A stretch of DNA of 64,000 nt, from assembly GCF_016735515.1 (NCBI RefSeq), contig NZ_JAERQZ010000001.1:2096746-2160745 (forward strand), written 5' to 3'. The position numbers and the translations under genes are program-made. This document shows, one piece after another, positions 55,418-63,785 of this stretch. The notes beneath the pieces are model-generated. The model did no database searches and was not told the origin of the DNA. It worked only from the letters and a program-made list of their open reading frames with translations. The stretch comes from Piscinibacter sp. HJYY11 (GTDB taxonomy: Bacteria; Pseudomonadota; Gammaproteobacteria; Burkholderiales; Burkholderiaceae_C). Positions within the stretch are counted from its first letter, which is position 1, and each line of letters starts with the position of its first letter.

Positions 55418-56866
55418 ATGACCCACCCGGCGCAACTTGGCAAATATCCGATCACGGGTGTGCTCGGAAAAGGCGCCATGGGCGTGGTCTACAAGGCCTT
55501 CGACCCGGTCATCAACCGCCCCGTCGCGATCAAGACCATCCACAAGGCGCTGATCGGGCAGGACCTCTCCGGCTCGTCGACCACCGCCCGCTTCAAGAAC
55601 GAGGCCCGCGCGGTGGGGCGCATGTCGCACCCCGGCATCGTGGCGATCTACGAGTACGGCGAAGACGCCGAGACCGCCTACATCGCGATGGAGTACGTGG
55701 AGGGCCGCACGCTCTCGCAGATCCTCCACGGCACGCCGCAGCCGCCCGAGTGCGACGTGCTGACCATCATGGACCAGCTGCTGGCCGCGCTCGACTGCGC
55801 GCACAAGCACGGCGTCTGGCACCGTGACATCAAGCCCGCCAACCTGCTGGTCACCAACGCCGGCCAGCTCAAGGTCACCGATTTCGGCATCGCGCGCATC
55901 GAGTCGGTGGTGCTGACGCAGATCACCTCCACCATCGGCACGCCCGGCTACATGGCGCCCGAGCAGTACATCGGCGAGAACGTCGACCACCGCATCGACA
56001 TCTTTGCCGCCGGCGCCATCCTCTACGGCATGCTGGTCGGCCACCCGCCCTTCCAGGGCTCGGCCGAATCGGTCATGTACAAGGTGGTCAACGAGCACCC
56101 CGTGCCGCCGAGCAAGGTGCCCGACTCGGGCCGCCCGGCGTTCTACGACCCCATCATCGCCAAGGCCCTGGCCAAGAAGCCGGCCGACCGCTACCAGAGC
56201 GTGGCCGAGTTCCGCGCCGCACTCGCCAAGCGCGACCTCTCGGCCGAGCCCGACACCGGCGAGACCACCGTGATCGTGGTGCGTGAAGACTCCCCGCCCG
56301 CCCCGCCCGTGGGCGTGCTCGAGCCGCCGAGCGGCGTGCCGCGCTCCATGCCGACCAGCATCCCCGGCTGGGACCCGGCGACGCTGCACCAGGTGGAGCT
56401 GGCACTGGCCTCCTTCGTCGGCCCGATGGCCAAGGTGATGGTGCGCAAGGCGGCGCGCGATTTCCACGACATCAACGGCCTGAAGACCACCCTGTGCGAC
56501 CAGCTCGGCAACGAGCAGGACCGGCAGCGCTTCATGGCGAAGTTCGACGCCGTCACCTCGCCCGGCCGGGTGGGCCATGCGAGCGGCGGCTCGAAGGTCA
56601 CCGCCGCCACCACGCGCGCCCCGTCGCCAGCCACACAGCCCGGCAGCGGCGGCGTGGCGCTCGGCACCGCCATCACGGCCGACACGCTGGCCCACGCCAC
56701 GCGCGTGCTCACGAGCAGCATCGGCCCGATCGCGAGCATCGTCGTCAAGAAGAGCGTCGCGAAGGCTCAGACCCAGGAGCAGCTCTTCGTGCTGCTCGGC
56801 GAGCAGGTCAGCGCCGGGCCCGAGCGCGACAAGCTGCTCGCCGCATTGCGCAAGCCGGCGCGCTGA
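55418..56866 (+). CDS. Serine/threonine kinase with duplicated C-terminal domain
   Basis: The 482-residue product has a Hanks-type kinase domain (residues 10-270) with the glycine loop GKGAMGVVY, Lys39 in VAIKT, HRDIKPANLL (135-144), DFG (155-157) and APEQ. After a Pro-rich linker come two copies of an approximately 55-residue helical unit at 322-376 and 423-477. They are clearly related (FVGPMAKVMVRKA versus SIGPIASIVVKKS), separated by a Ser/Ala/Gly linker. The kinase has no membrane helix. The unit appears to be of the DUF8082 type and may be an oligomerisation or binding domain. Confidence 0.92.
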   Translation: MTHPAQLGKYPITGVLGKGAMGVVYKAFDPVINRPVAIKTIHKALIGQDLSGSSTTARFKNEARAVGRMSHPGIVAIYEYGEDAETAYIAMEYVEGRTLSQILHGTPQPPECDVLTIMDQLLAALDCAHKHGVWHRDIKPANLLVTNAGQLKVTDFGIARIESVVLTQITSTIGTPGYMAPEQYIGENVDHRIDIFAAGAILYGMLVGHPPFQGSAESVMYKVVNEHPVPPSKVPDSGRPAFYDPIIAKALAKKPADRYQSVAEFRAALAKRDLSAEPDTGETTVIVVREDSPPAPPVGVLEPPSGVPRSMPTSIPGWDPATLHQVELALASFVGPMAKVMVRKAARDFHDINGLKTTLCDQLGNEQDRQRFMAKFDAVTSPGRVGHASGGSKVTAATTRAPSPATQPGSGGVALGTAITADTLAHATRVLTSSIGPIASIVVKKSVAKAQTQEQLFVLLGEQVSAGPERDKLLAALRKPAR

Positions 56867-56958
56867 GGCGCCGCGGCTGTCACGCCGCCGTCATCAAGGA
56901 TGGCCCGGTCGGGCCCTAAGATGCCGCGCTTTTTGCGCGCACGCTTTCCCGCTTCCCC

Positions 56959-58002
56959 ATGACTTCCCGATTCCTGCTGACAGGCGTGCTGCTGCTCGCG
57001 CACGCCATCGCGGCCCAGGCCGCCGACATCCGCGGCGCTGGCGCCACCTTCCCCTCCGACGTCTACAAGAGCTGGGCCGCCGCCTACGGCCAGGAGCGCG
57101 GCGTGCGCGTGAGCTACCAGCCCACCGGCTCGGGTGACGGCATCAAGCGCATCGTGGCGCGCGAGGTCGACTTCGGCGGCACCGACAGCCCGCTCAAGCC
57201 GGCCGAACTCGACAAGCAGCGGCTGCTGCAGTTCCCCATCGCGGTGGGCGGCATCGTGCCGGTGGTCCACCTGCGCGGCGTCGGCGCCAACACGCTGCGC
57301 CTGAGCGGGGAGGTGCTGGCCGAGATCATGGGCGGCGCCATCACGCACTGGAACGACAAGCGCATCGCCGCACTCAACGCCGAGCACGTGCTTCCCGCCA
57401 CGCCCATCGTGCGCGTGGTGCGCGCCGATCGATCGGGCTCGACCGATGCCTACACCCGCTACCTGTCGCTCATGTCGGCGAGCTGGAAGGCGACCGTCGG
57501 CCACGGCCAGGCGGTGAAGTGGCCCGGCGCACCCGTCACGGCCGAGGGCAACGACGGCATCGTGAAGGCCCTCATGGCCACGCCAGGCGCGATCGGCTAC
57601 GTGTCGTACGACCGCGTGCTGCAGCACAAGCTCGCCGCGGTGAAGCTCGTCAACCGCGCCGGCAACACCGTCTCCGCCGGCGAAGACGGCTTCAAGTGGG
57701 CGGTGCGTGCGTCGGACCTCAACACCAAGGGCGACGAGACCGCGTCGCTGCTCGACCAGCCCGGCCCCTTGAGCTGGCCCATCACGGTCACGACCTACGT
57801 GCTGGTCGACGCCGCGCCGCGCTCGTCGGCCTCGGCGCGCGAGTCGCTGCAGTTCCTCTACTGGGCCTTCATGAAGGGCGACTCGCTGCTGCGCTCGACC
57901 GGCTTCACGCCGCTGCCGGCCACGGTGCAGGCGCGGCTGGTGCCTCGCTTCCAGAGCATCCGCCCGCAGGACGGTCAGCCGCTGAGCTTCCAGGCCTACT
58001 GA
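56959..58002 (+). CDS. PstS-like phosphate binding protein
   Basis: The 347-residue product has a signal peptide (ending AIAAQA) and the PstS fold with IRGAGATFPSDVYKSWAAAY, TGSGDGIKRIVAREVDFGGT and RADRSGSTDAYTRYLS, which contain the phosphate-binding residues. No pstC, pstA or pstB genes are in the window. It lies 92 bases after the kinase. TAAGAT (56917-56922) could be its -10 box. Confidence 0.93.
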   Translation: MTSRFLLTGVLLLAHAIAAQAADIRGAGATFPSDVYKSWAAAYGQERGVRVSYQPTGSGDGIKRIVAREVDFGGTDSPLKPAELDKQRLLQFPIAVGGIVPVVHLRGVGANTLRLSGEVLAEIMGGAITHWNDKRIAALNAEHVLPATPIVRVVRADRSGSTDAYTRYLSLMSASWKATVGHGQAVKWPGAPVTAEGNDGIVKALMATPGAIGYVSYDRVLQHKLAAVKLVNRAGNTVSAGEDGFKWAVRASDLNTKGDETASLLDQPGPLSWPITVTTYVLVDAAPRSSASARESLQFLYWAFMKGDSLLRSTGFTPLPATVQARLVPRFQSIRPQDGQPLSFQAY

Positions 58003-58071
58003 ACGCCCCTCCTCCATAGCGCGGAACATGGCTTGCCGCGAGAGGCCACCGTGGCTCCTGCGGAGGCTTTC

Positions 58072-58704
58072 ATGGCCCTTCGTTCCCGCTCCTTCGTGCG
58101 CACGCTCGCGCGTGCCCTGCTTCCGGTGCTGCTGGGGGTGCATGCCGCCCTCGCCCAGGCGGTGCTCATCACCTTCGACGACCTGCCGCCACCCGATCCC
58201 GAAGGCGGGCTCGCCGGCACCCCGGTCACCAACGAGTACGCGCCGCTCGGCCTCCTCGTCAACGAGGGCTACCTGGCCGGCTCGGGCGTGCCCGGCACCG
58301 ACCAGTCGCTCTACGGTGCGCCTTACCTGAGCCTCAGCTTCATCGGCGGCACCTTGCCGACCTACGTGAGCCTCTACGTCAGCGCACCCAACCGGGACCG
58401 GGTGTTCGTCGACGCCGCCGGCCCGGGCGGCTGGGCCCGCACGGTCGTCACCGATGGCGCGGGATGGCCCACGTCGACACCGTACCGGCCCAACCAGTAC
58501 GTGTCGTTCCACTCCGAGACCGGCATCTCCAACCTCGACCTGAGCGCGTTCTACTTCCTGCGCACCGGGCCGGTGATCGACGACCTGTACTTCGGCAACG
58601 TGGCCCCGGTGCCCGAGCCGGCCTCGCTGGCGCTCGGCGCGGCGGGCGTGCTCACGCTGTGGGCCGTGCGGCGGCGCCGCGCCCGGCCGGACCCAGGCGC
58701 CTAG
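58072..58704 (+). CDS. PEP-CTERM exported protein
   Basis: The 210-residue product has a signal peptide (about residues 1-29, ending AALAQA). Its C-terminal sorting signal is VPEPASLALGAAGVLTLWAV, ending in basic residues, the hallmark of PEP-CTERM proteins cut and anchored by exosortase (EpsH). The middle domain (LITFDDLPPPDPEGG) suggests a beta-sandwich of unknown function. GGAGG precedes ATG 58072. Exosortase and other partners are not in the window. Confidence 0.86.
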   Translation: MALRSRSFVRTLARALLPVLLGVHAALAQAVLITFDDLPPPDPEGGLAGTPVTNEYAPLGLLVNEGYLAGSGVPGTDQSLYGAPYLSLSFIGGTLPTYVSLYVSAPNRDRVFVDAAGPGGWARTVVTDGAGWPTSTPYRPNQYVSFHSETGISNLDLSAFYFLRTGPVIDDLYFGNVAPVPEPASLALGAAGVLTLWAVRRRRARPDPGA

Positions 58705-58706
58705 CG

Positions 58707-59819
58707 TCAGGCACCTTCGAACAGCGCCTTCACGCCGTGCGGCGCGCTGCGCCAGTACTGCGGCGGCGCGTTCACCTTGGCGCCCAGGGCCGCGGCGGCA
58801 TGCCACGGCCAGCGGGGGTTGTAGAGCATGGCGCGTGCGAGCGCCACCGCATCGGCCTGCCCTTGCGCGAGGATGGCCTCGGCCTGCGCAGGCTCGGTGA
58901 TCAGGCCCACCGCCATGGTGGGCATGCCCACCTCTTCTTTCAGGCGCTGCGCGAGCGGCACCTGGTAGCCCGGGCCGAGCGGGATCGCCTGCTTCGCCGA
59001 CAGGCCACCGCTGCTCACGTCGATGGCCGCGCAGCCGCGGGCCTTCAGCGCCTTCGCGTAGGCGATGGTTTCCTCGACCGACCAGCCGCCCTCGACCCAG
59101 TCGGTGGCCGACACACGCACCCACACCGGCTTGTCGGCCGGGAAGGCGGCGCGTACCGCGTCGAACACTTCCAGCGGAAAGCGCATGCGGTTCTCCAGGC
59201 TGCCGCCATAAGCATCGGTGCGATGGTTGGACAAGGGCGAGAGGAACTGGTGCAGCAGGTAGCCGTGTGCCGAGTGCACCTCCACACCATCGAGCCCCAG
59301 GCGGGCCGCGCGGCGGGCGGCTTCGGCGAAGTCTTCGCGGATGCGCGCCATCTCGTCCAGGCTGAGGGCCTGGGGCGCGTCGTAGTGCTCGAGGAAGGGC
59401 AGCGGCGATGGCGCCACCGTCTTCCAGCCCTCGGGTTGGCCCGGGGCGATCTGGGCGCCGCCTTTCCACGGCGCGAGGGTCGAGGCCTTGCGCCCGGCAT
59501 GCGCGAGCTGGATGGCGATCGGCATCGCCGAATGCTGGCGCACCGCCGCGAGCACACGGCGCAAGGCCGCCTCGTTCGCATCGGAGTACAGGCCGAGGTC
59601 CTGCGGCGAGATGCGGCCTTCGGGCGACACCGCCGTCGCCTCCAGGATCAGGAGGCCGGCGCCGGACAGCGCGAGCTGCCCGAGGTGAATCGTGTGCCAG
59701 TCGGTGGCGCTGCTCTCGACGGCAGAGTACTGGCACATCGGCGCGATGACGATGCGGTTGGGCAGGCGCAGGTTGCCGATCTGCCAGGGCTGGAACAGGT
59801 GAGGAGTGGGCGTGGACAT
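58707..59819 (-). CDS. Old yellow enzyme family NADH:flavin oxidoreductase
   Basis: The 370-residue product is a YqjM-like FMN-dependent ene-reductase with RIVIAPMCQYSAVESSAT and LGLDGVEVHSAHGYLLHQFL, which contain the FMN- and substrate-binding residues. It reduces activated alkenes or nitro-compounds using NAD(P)H. The open frame continues upstream to 59963, but the start is at MSTPTPHLFQ (59819). It is convergent with the PEP-CTERM gene (2 bases between stops). Confidence 0.9.
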   Translation of the reverse strand: MSTPTPHLFQPWQIGNLRLPNRIVIAPMCQYSAVESSATDWHTIHLGQLALSGAGLLILEATAVSPEGRISPQDLGLYSDANEAALRRVLAAVRQHSAMPIAIQLAHAGRKASTLAPWKGGAQIAPGQPEGWKTVAPSPLPFLEHYDAPQALSLDEMARIREDFAEAARRAARLGLDGVEVHSAHGYLLHQFLSPLSNHRTDAYGGSLENRMRFPLEVFDAVRAAFPADKPVWVRVSATDWVEGGWSVEETIAYAKALKARGCAAIDVSSGGLSAKQAIPLGPGYQVPLAQRLKEEVGMPTMAVGLITEPAQAEAILAQGQADAVALARAMLYNPRWPWHAAAALGAKVNAPPQYWRSAPHGVKALFEGA

Positions 59820-59901
59820 GAGGGTGAACGGGACAGGTGAACGACAGGTCAGGTGACGGATTGGGCCATCGAACGGGTGGGCCTTGGGGAACGGGGGCCT
59901 C

Positions 59902-61164
59902 TCACGGCGCGGGCAGCAGGGCGTCGAGGTCAAGCGCCGCGGCCATGGCGCGGTAGCCGGCATCGTTGGGGTGCAGGTGGTCGCCCGAATCGAAGGCCGG
60001 GTTCAAGCGTGAGGGGTGCGCCGGGTCGCGCAGCACGCGGTCCATGTCGACGACGGCGTCGAAGCTGCCGCTGTCGCGGATCCACCGGTTCACCGCCTGG
60101 CGCAGGCGCTCCTTCTCGGGGCTGTGGTGGCCTTCGAGCGGCGTGCCCTGCAACGCGCGCTCGAAGGGCGGCAGCGTGGCCGCGACCACGCGCACGTGGT
60201 GGGCACGGGCCAGCTCGGCAAGCGCGCGGTAGCCCTGGGTGAAGGCCTCGACGGTCATCGCCGCTTCGCGCGGCGCGAAGGGGCCGCCGGGCCAGCCGAT
60301 GTCGTTGGTGCCCAGCAGCACGATCACCGTGCGCACGCCGGGGCGCGACAGCACGTCGCGGCCGATGCGCGCGAGCGCGCTGCGGCCCATGCCGTCGCTG
60401 AGCAGGCGCGCACCGGAGATGCCGGCGTTCAGCACCGCCACGCCGCGCGGTGCGAGCCGCTCGGCCAGGGCATCGGGCCAGCGCGTGTCGGCATCGGGCG
60501 AGGCGCCGTTGCCATCGGTGATCGAGTCGCCCAGCGCCACCACCGCCACCGGCGGCTGCGGGCCATCGACCATCACGCCGGTGAGGAACACACGGGTGCT
60601 CAGCGTGGCGGCATCACGCGCCAGCACCGCCGCCGACGTGTGGTCGCCGTCCACGAGATAGGCGGTCTGCCGGGCATCGAAATGGAAGCCGGCCGGCGCG
60701 GTGGGCTGCGGCAGGTAGATCGACACCGCCACGCGGCTGAGCGCTGGCAGGGCGAGGTCGACGGGGTCGCTCACCATGCGCGCGCCAGGCGGAATGCGCA
60801 CGCTGGCCTGGCCGCCGAAGCGCAGCGCCCGGTCGCTGCCGGCCACCACCGCCGAGCCCTCCGCATGGCGCGCCACATGGGCCGCACCGATGACGAGGGG
60901 CGCCTGGCCTTCATCGTTGCTGAGCACGACGCGCACACGCGAGCCGCCGACGCTCACACGCGCCACCTGGCGCAGCGTCTGCTTTTCGAAGCGCACGGGC
61001 ACGCCGAGCGGCAGCACGAAATCGGCCGACCACAACGGCTGCGGGCTGGCCATCCAGCTGTCGCGCCAGAAGGTGGGGGCTTGCGCCAAGGTGCTTGCAC
61101 TGGCGGCGAGGACGATGAGGCCGGTCAGCACGCGGCGGCGGGTAATGGTCAGGATGGAAGTCAT
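59902..61164 (-). CDS. Exported SGNH/GDSL hydrolase
   Basis: The 420-residue product has a signal peptide with a TRRRVLTG motif (possible Tat route) and an N-terminal beta domain. An SGNH catalytic domain follows, with GDSITDG (Ser), VLNAGISGARLL, LLGTNDIGWPGG and the His/Asp motif SGDHLHPNDAGYRAM. It is probably an esterase or lipase on a secreted or periplasmic substrate. ATG 61164 is chosen as the signal-peptide start. It is divergent from a LysR gene over a 76-base gap that contains a perfect dyad. Confidence 0.9.
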   Translation of the reverse strand: MTSILTITRRRVLTGLIVLAASASTLAQAPTFWRDSWMASPQPLWSADFVLPLGVPVRFEKQTLRQVARVSVGGSRVRVVLSNDEGQAPLVIGAAHVARHAEGSAVVAGSDRALRFGGQASVRIPPGARMVSDPVDLALPALSRVAVSIYLPQPTAPAGFHFDARQTAYLVDGDHTSAAVLARDAATLSTRVFLTGVMVDGPQPPVAVVALGDSITDGNGASPDADTRWPDALAERLAPRGVAVLNAGISGARLLSDGMGRSALARIGRDVLSRPGVRTVIVLLGTNDIGWPGGPFAPREAAMTVEAFTQGYRALAELARAHHVRVVAATLPPFERALQGTPLEGHHSPEKERLRQAVNRWIRDSGSFDAVVDMDRVLRDPAHPSRLNPAFDSGDHLHPNDAGYRAMAAALDLDALLPAP

Positions 61165-61174
61165 GGCACCACTG

Positions 61175-61193
61175 TCTCGAATTCCAATCGAGA
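61175..61193. promoter_or_regulatory. Perfect inverted repeat between GDSL hydrolase and LysR genes
   Basis: TCTCGA-ATTCCAA-TCGAGA, 19 bases, lies in the shared 76-base intergenic region and resembles a LysR operator for the divergent pair. A looser CCAGAATGG / CCATTCCAG repeat lies nearer the LysR start. Confidence 0.6.
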
Positions 61194-61240
61194 TGAGAAG
61201 ACGCCAGAATGGCATCCGCCCCATTCCAGAATCGAATGAC

Positions 61241-62161
61241 ATGGACACGCTCCGCGCACTCTCCGCTTTCGTGCACAGCGTCGAACTCGGCAGCCTCTCG
61301 AGTGCCGCCCGTGCGCTCGACACGACGCAGCCGACGGTCAGCAAGCTCGTCGCCGGCCTCGAGCGTTCGCTCGGCGTGCGCCTGTTGCGCCGCAGTGCCA
61401 CCCACCTCACGCTGACCGACGAGGGCCAGCGCTTCCACGAGCGTGCGCGGCGCATGCTGGAGGAGTACGACGAGGCCGTGGCCGACGCGCGGGCACAATC
61501 GCAGACGCCGCGCGGCCTGCTGCGCGTGAGTGCGCCGGCCGCGCTCGGTCAGGCCAAGCTCAACGGCTGGATGCTGGAGTTCCTGGCACGGCACCCCGAC
61601 ATCGAGATGGACCTGCTGCTCGAAGACCGTTTCGTCGACCTGCTGGAAGAGCGCATCGATGTGTCGCTGCGGCTGAGCGGACCGCTGCCGCCTCACCTCG
61701 TGGCGCGTGCGGTCGGCCGCTGGCCACGGCTGCTCGTGGCCTCACCCGACTACCTGGCCACGCATGGGAGGCCGCGCAAGCCCAGCGACCTCGCCGCGCA
61801 CCACTACCTGCGCTATGCGAGCGGCGGTGACGACGCCCTGGTGCTCGACGGCCCCGACGGGCCGGTGCGGGTCGAGCTCACCAGCCGCTACCGCGTGAGC
61901 AACGCGATGGCCCTGCTCGAGAGCGTGCACCAAGGCGCCGGCATTGCCCTTGCGCCCTCGTGGAGCGTGGCCGAGGCCTTGCAGCGCGGCGAGCTGGTGC
62001 GGGTGCTGCCGCGCCACACCGGGCCGGCACAGCTGGCGCACCTGCTGTATGCGACGCGCCGCCACCAGCCGCTGCGCGTGCGCGTGCTGGTCGACTTCCT
62101 CAGCGAGCGCCTGGCCACCCTGCCGGGCGGCGAGAAGGCGCCGCGCGCTCAGCCGCGGTAG
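61241..62161 (+). CDS. LysR-family transcriptional regulator
   Basis: The 306-residue product has a LysR winged helix ([40 protein letters not shown]) and a substrate-binding effector domain. It is divergent from the SGNH hydrolase gene and likely regulates it through the shared dyad. The 3' end overlaps gmhA on the opposite strand by 13 bases. The effector is unknown. Confidence 0.93.
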   Translation: MDTLRALSAFVHSVELGSLSSAARALDTTQPTVSKLVAGLERSLGVRLLRRSATHLTLTDEGQRFHERARRMLEEYDEAVADARAQSQTPRGLLRVSAPAALGQAKLNGWMLEFLARHPDIEMDLLLEDRFVDLLEERIDVSLRLSGPLPPHLVARAVGRWPRLLVASPDYLATHGRPRKPSDLAAHHYLRYASGGDDALVLDGPDGPVRVELTSRYRVSNAMALLESVHQGAGIALAPSWSVAEALQRGELVRVLPRHTGPAQLAHLLYATRRHQPLRVRVLVDFLSERLATLPGGEKAPRAQPR

Positions 62162-62739
62162 TTGTCGGGGAAGAGCTGGCGCTCCACCGCTTCGATCAGG
62201 ATGTGGATCACCTTGATGTGCAGCTCCTGCGAGCGGTCGGCAAACTTGCCGCCGGGGGTGCAGATCTCGATGTCGGCCAGCGTGCCGAGCGTGGCGCCGG
62301 GCTTGCCGGTGAGCGCGATCACCTTCATGCCCTTCTTCTTCGCCATCTCGGCGGCGGCCACCACGTTGCGGCTTGTGCCGCTGGTGCTGATGCCCAGCAG
62401 CACGTCACCGCTGCGGCCGTGGCCTTCCAGGTAGCGCGAGAAGATGTGCTCGTAGCCGTAGTCGTTGCCGACGCAGCTGATGTGCGAGGGGTCGCTGATG
62501 GAGGCGGCGCCGAGCGCGGGGCGGTCCTGCCGGTAGCGGCCGGAGAGTTCCTCGGCGAAGTGCATCGCATCGCACATCGAGCCGCCGTTGCCGCAGCTGA
62601 AGACGCGGCCTTCGCGCTTGAAGGTGTCGGCGAGCAAGGTGCCCGCCGCGTCGATGGACTGGAGGGTCGCCTCGTTGGCGATGAGGGCGTCGAGCGCGGC
62701 GCGCGCGTCGATCAGGGTCTGCTGGATATGAGGGCTCAT
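62149..62739 (-). CDS. gmhA: Phosphoheptose isomerase
   Basis: GmhA converts sedoheptulose 7-phosphate to D-glycero-D-manno-heptose 7-phosphate for LPS core and S-layer sugars. The 196-residue SIS-fold product has [20 protein letters not shown], including the zinc-site His and Glu, [19 protein letters not shown], and [20 protein letters not shown] with the C-terminal Gln and His ligands. A related SIS protein, DiaA, is possible but the metal site favours GmhA. A TTG at 62754 is an alternative start. Confidence 0.88.
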   Translation of the reverse strand: MSPHIQQTLIDARAALDALIANEATLQSIDAAGTLLADTFKREGRVFSCGNGGSMCDAMHFAEELSGRYRQDRPALGAASISDPSHISCVGNDYGYEHIFSRYLEGHGRSGDVLLGISTSGTSRNVVAAAEMAKKKGMKVIALTGKPGATLGTLADIEICTPGGKFADRSQELHIKVIHILIEAVERQLFPDNYRG

Positions 62740-62758
62740 GGTCGTCACTTTCAAAACT

Positions 62759-63337
62759 TCAAAGCGCCTTGCCGAACGGCGACACGCCGATCAGCCAGGC
62801 ATGGGCGCGCCACACGAAGAGGCCGTAGAGCGCGAGGCCGCCGACGACCGCGATGAGGTCGTTGGCCGCGCTCGGCGGCGCGCCGAGGGTCGGGCGCTGC
62901 ACGCGCCGCTTGAGCGAGATGCGGTCGGCCACCGCCCACACGAGGAAGCCGCCGAAGAGCAGCACGTCGGCCAAGGTGCCGTTGGCGAGCAGGTGCGCCA
63001 GCGCCCAAAGCTTGGTGGCGGCGAGCATCGGGTGCTTGGCGGCGGTCTTGATGCGCCCGGGCAGGTAGGCGGCCAGCAAAAGCGGGAACACCGGCAGCAG
63101 CAAGAGCATGGACAGGTGCCGCATCCAGGTGGGCGGTGCGTATAGCAGCGGCGCGGTGAGGCGTGCTTCGCCGTAGCCATAGACGATGAGCACGAAGCCC
63201 ACGATGGCGACCACGGTGTACACGCCCTTCCAGCCCAGCGCGTTGCTCGCGGCCTGCGCGTCACGCCAGGCTGGCGCGACGATCGACACCGAGTGGATGC
63301 CGAGGAAGAGGACGAGTCCGAGAATCAGCAGGGTCAT
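62759..63337 (-). CDS. NnrU-family membrane protein
   Basis: The 192-residue product has about five membrane helices and the NnrU-family layout ([57 protein letters not shown]). NnrU was named from denitrification clusters, but its function is not settled. No nitrate or nitric-oxide reductase genes are seen here. It is transcribed from 55 bases after the DsrE gene. Confidence 0.86.
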   Translation of the reverse strand: MTLLILGLVLFLGIHSVSIVAPAWRDAQAASNALGWKGVYTVVAIVGFVLIVYGYGEARLTAPLLYAPPTWMRHLSMLLLLPVFPLLLAAYLPGRIKTAAKHPMLAATKLWALAHLLANGTLADVLLFGGFLVWAVADRISLKRRVQRPTLGAPPSAANDLIAVVGGLALYGLFVWRAHAWLIGVSPFGKAL

Positions 63338-63392
63338 GGGGCGCTCCGGAGAGGCGAAGTCGCGCAGTCTAGGGCCTCTTCGGCACCTGCGA

Positions 63393-63785
63393 TCAGAACA
63401 CCAGCGTGCGCCAGCGCAGGTCGGCCGCGCGGGCCATGAACTGCACCGCGCCGCCTCGGCGTGTGCATTCGGGGATCAGCGTGGCGCCGGCGAGGCCGTG
63501 TGCCTGCAGGGCATCGCTGCAGGCGAAGAAGACGGCGCCGTGCGCGACGGCTTCGCGCATCGCGTCGTACACCGACTTGGGGTGCTCCGACGCAAAAAGC
63601 GCCGCCGCCACCCCCGGCTCCAGCAGCCGCACGCTGCGCGCGGTGAAGTAGACCTCGACCGGCATGTCGAGCGCTGCCGCCGCCGCGGCGTGGAAGAACG
63701 GCGTGGCCAGGCGATGCGGCGCCTCGGGCTCGCTGGCCCAGAGCAGGATCGCGATGCCCGCGGCGGTGTGGTCGGCGTCGCTCAT
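63393..63785 (-). CDS. DsrE-family sulfur-relay-like protein
   Basis: The 130-residue product has the DsrE/TusD-type fold (AGIAILLWASEPEAPHRLAT, FFACSDALQAHGLAG), with a candidate Cys near the usual sulfur-carrier position. DsrE-type proteins pass sulfane sulfur between enzymes. Its ATG overlaps the stop of a GcvH-like gene by four bases, a pairing seen in lipoate-dependent sulfur oxidation. Confidence 0.84.
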   Translation of the reverse strand: MSDADHTAAGIAILLWASEPEAPHRLATPFFHAAAAAALDMPVEVYFTARSVRLLEPGVAAALFASEHPKSVYDAMREAVAHGAVFFACSDALQAHGLAGATLIPECTRRGGAVQFMARAADLRWRTLVF

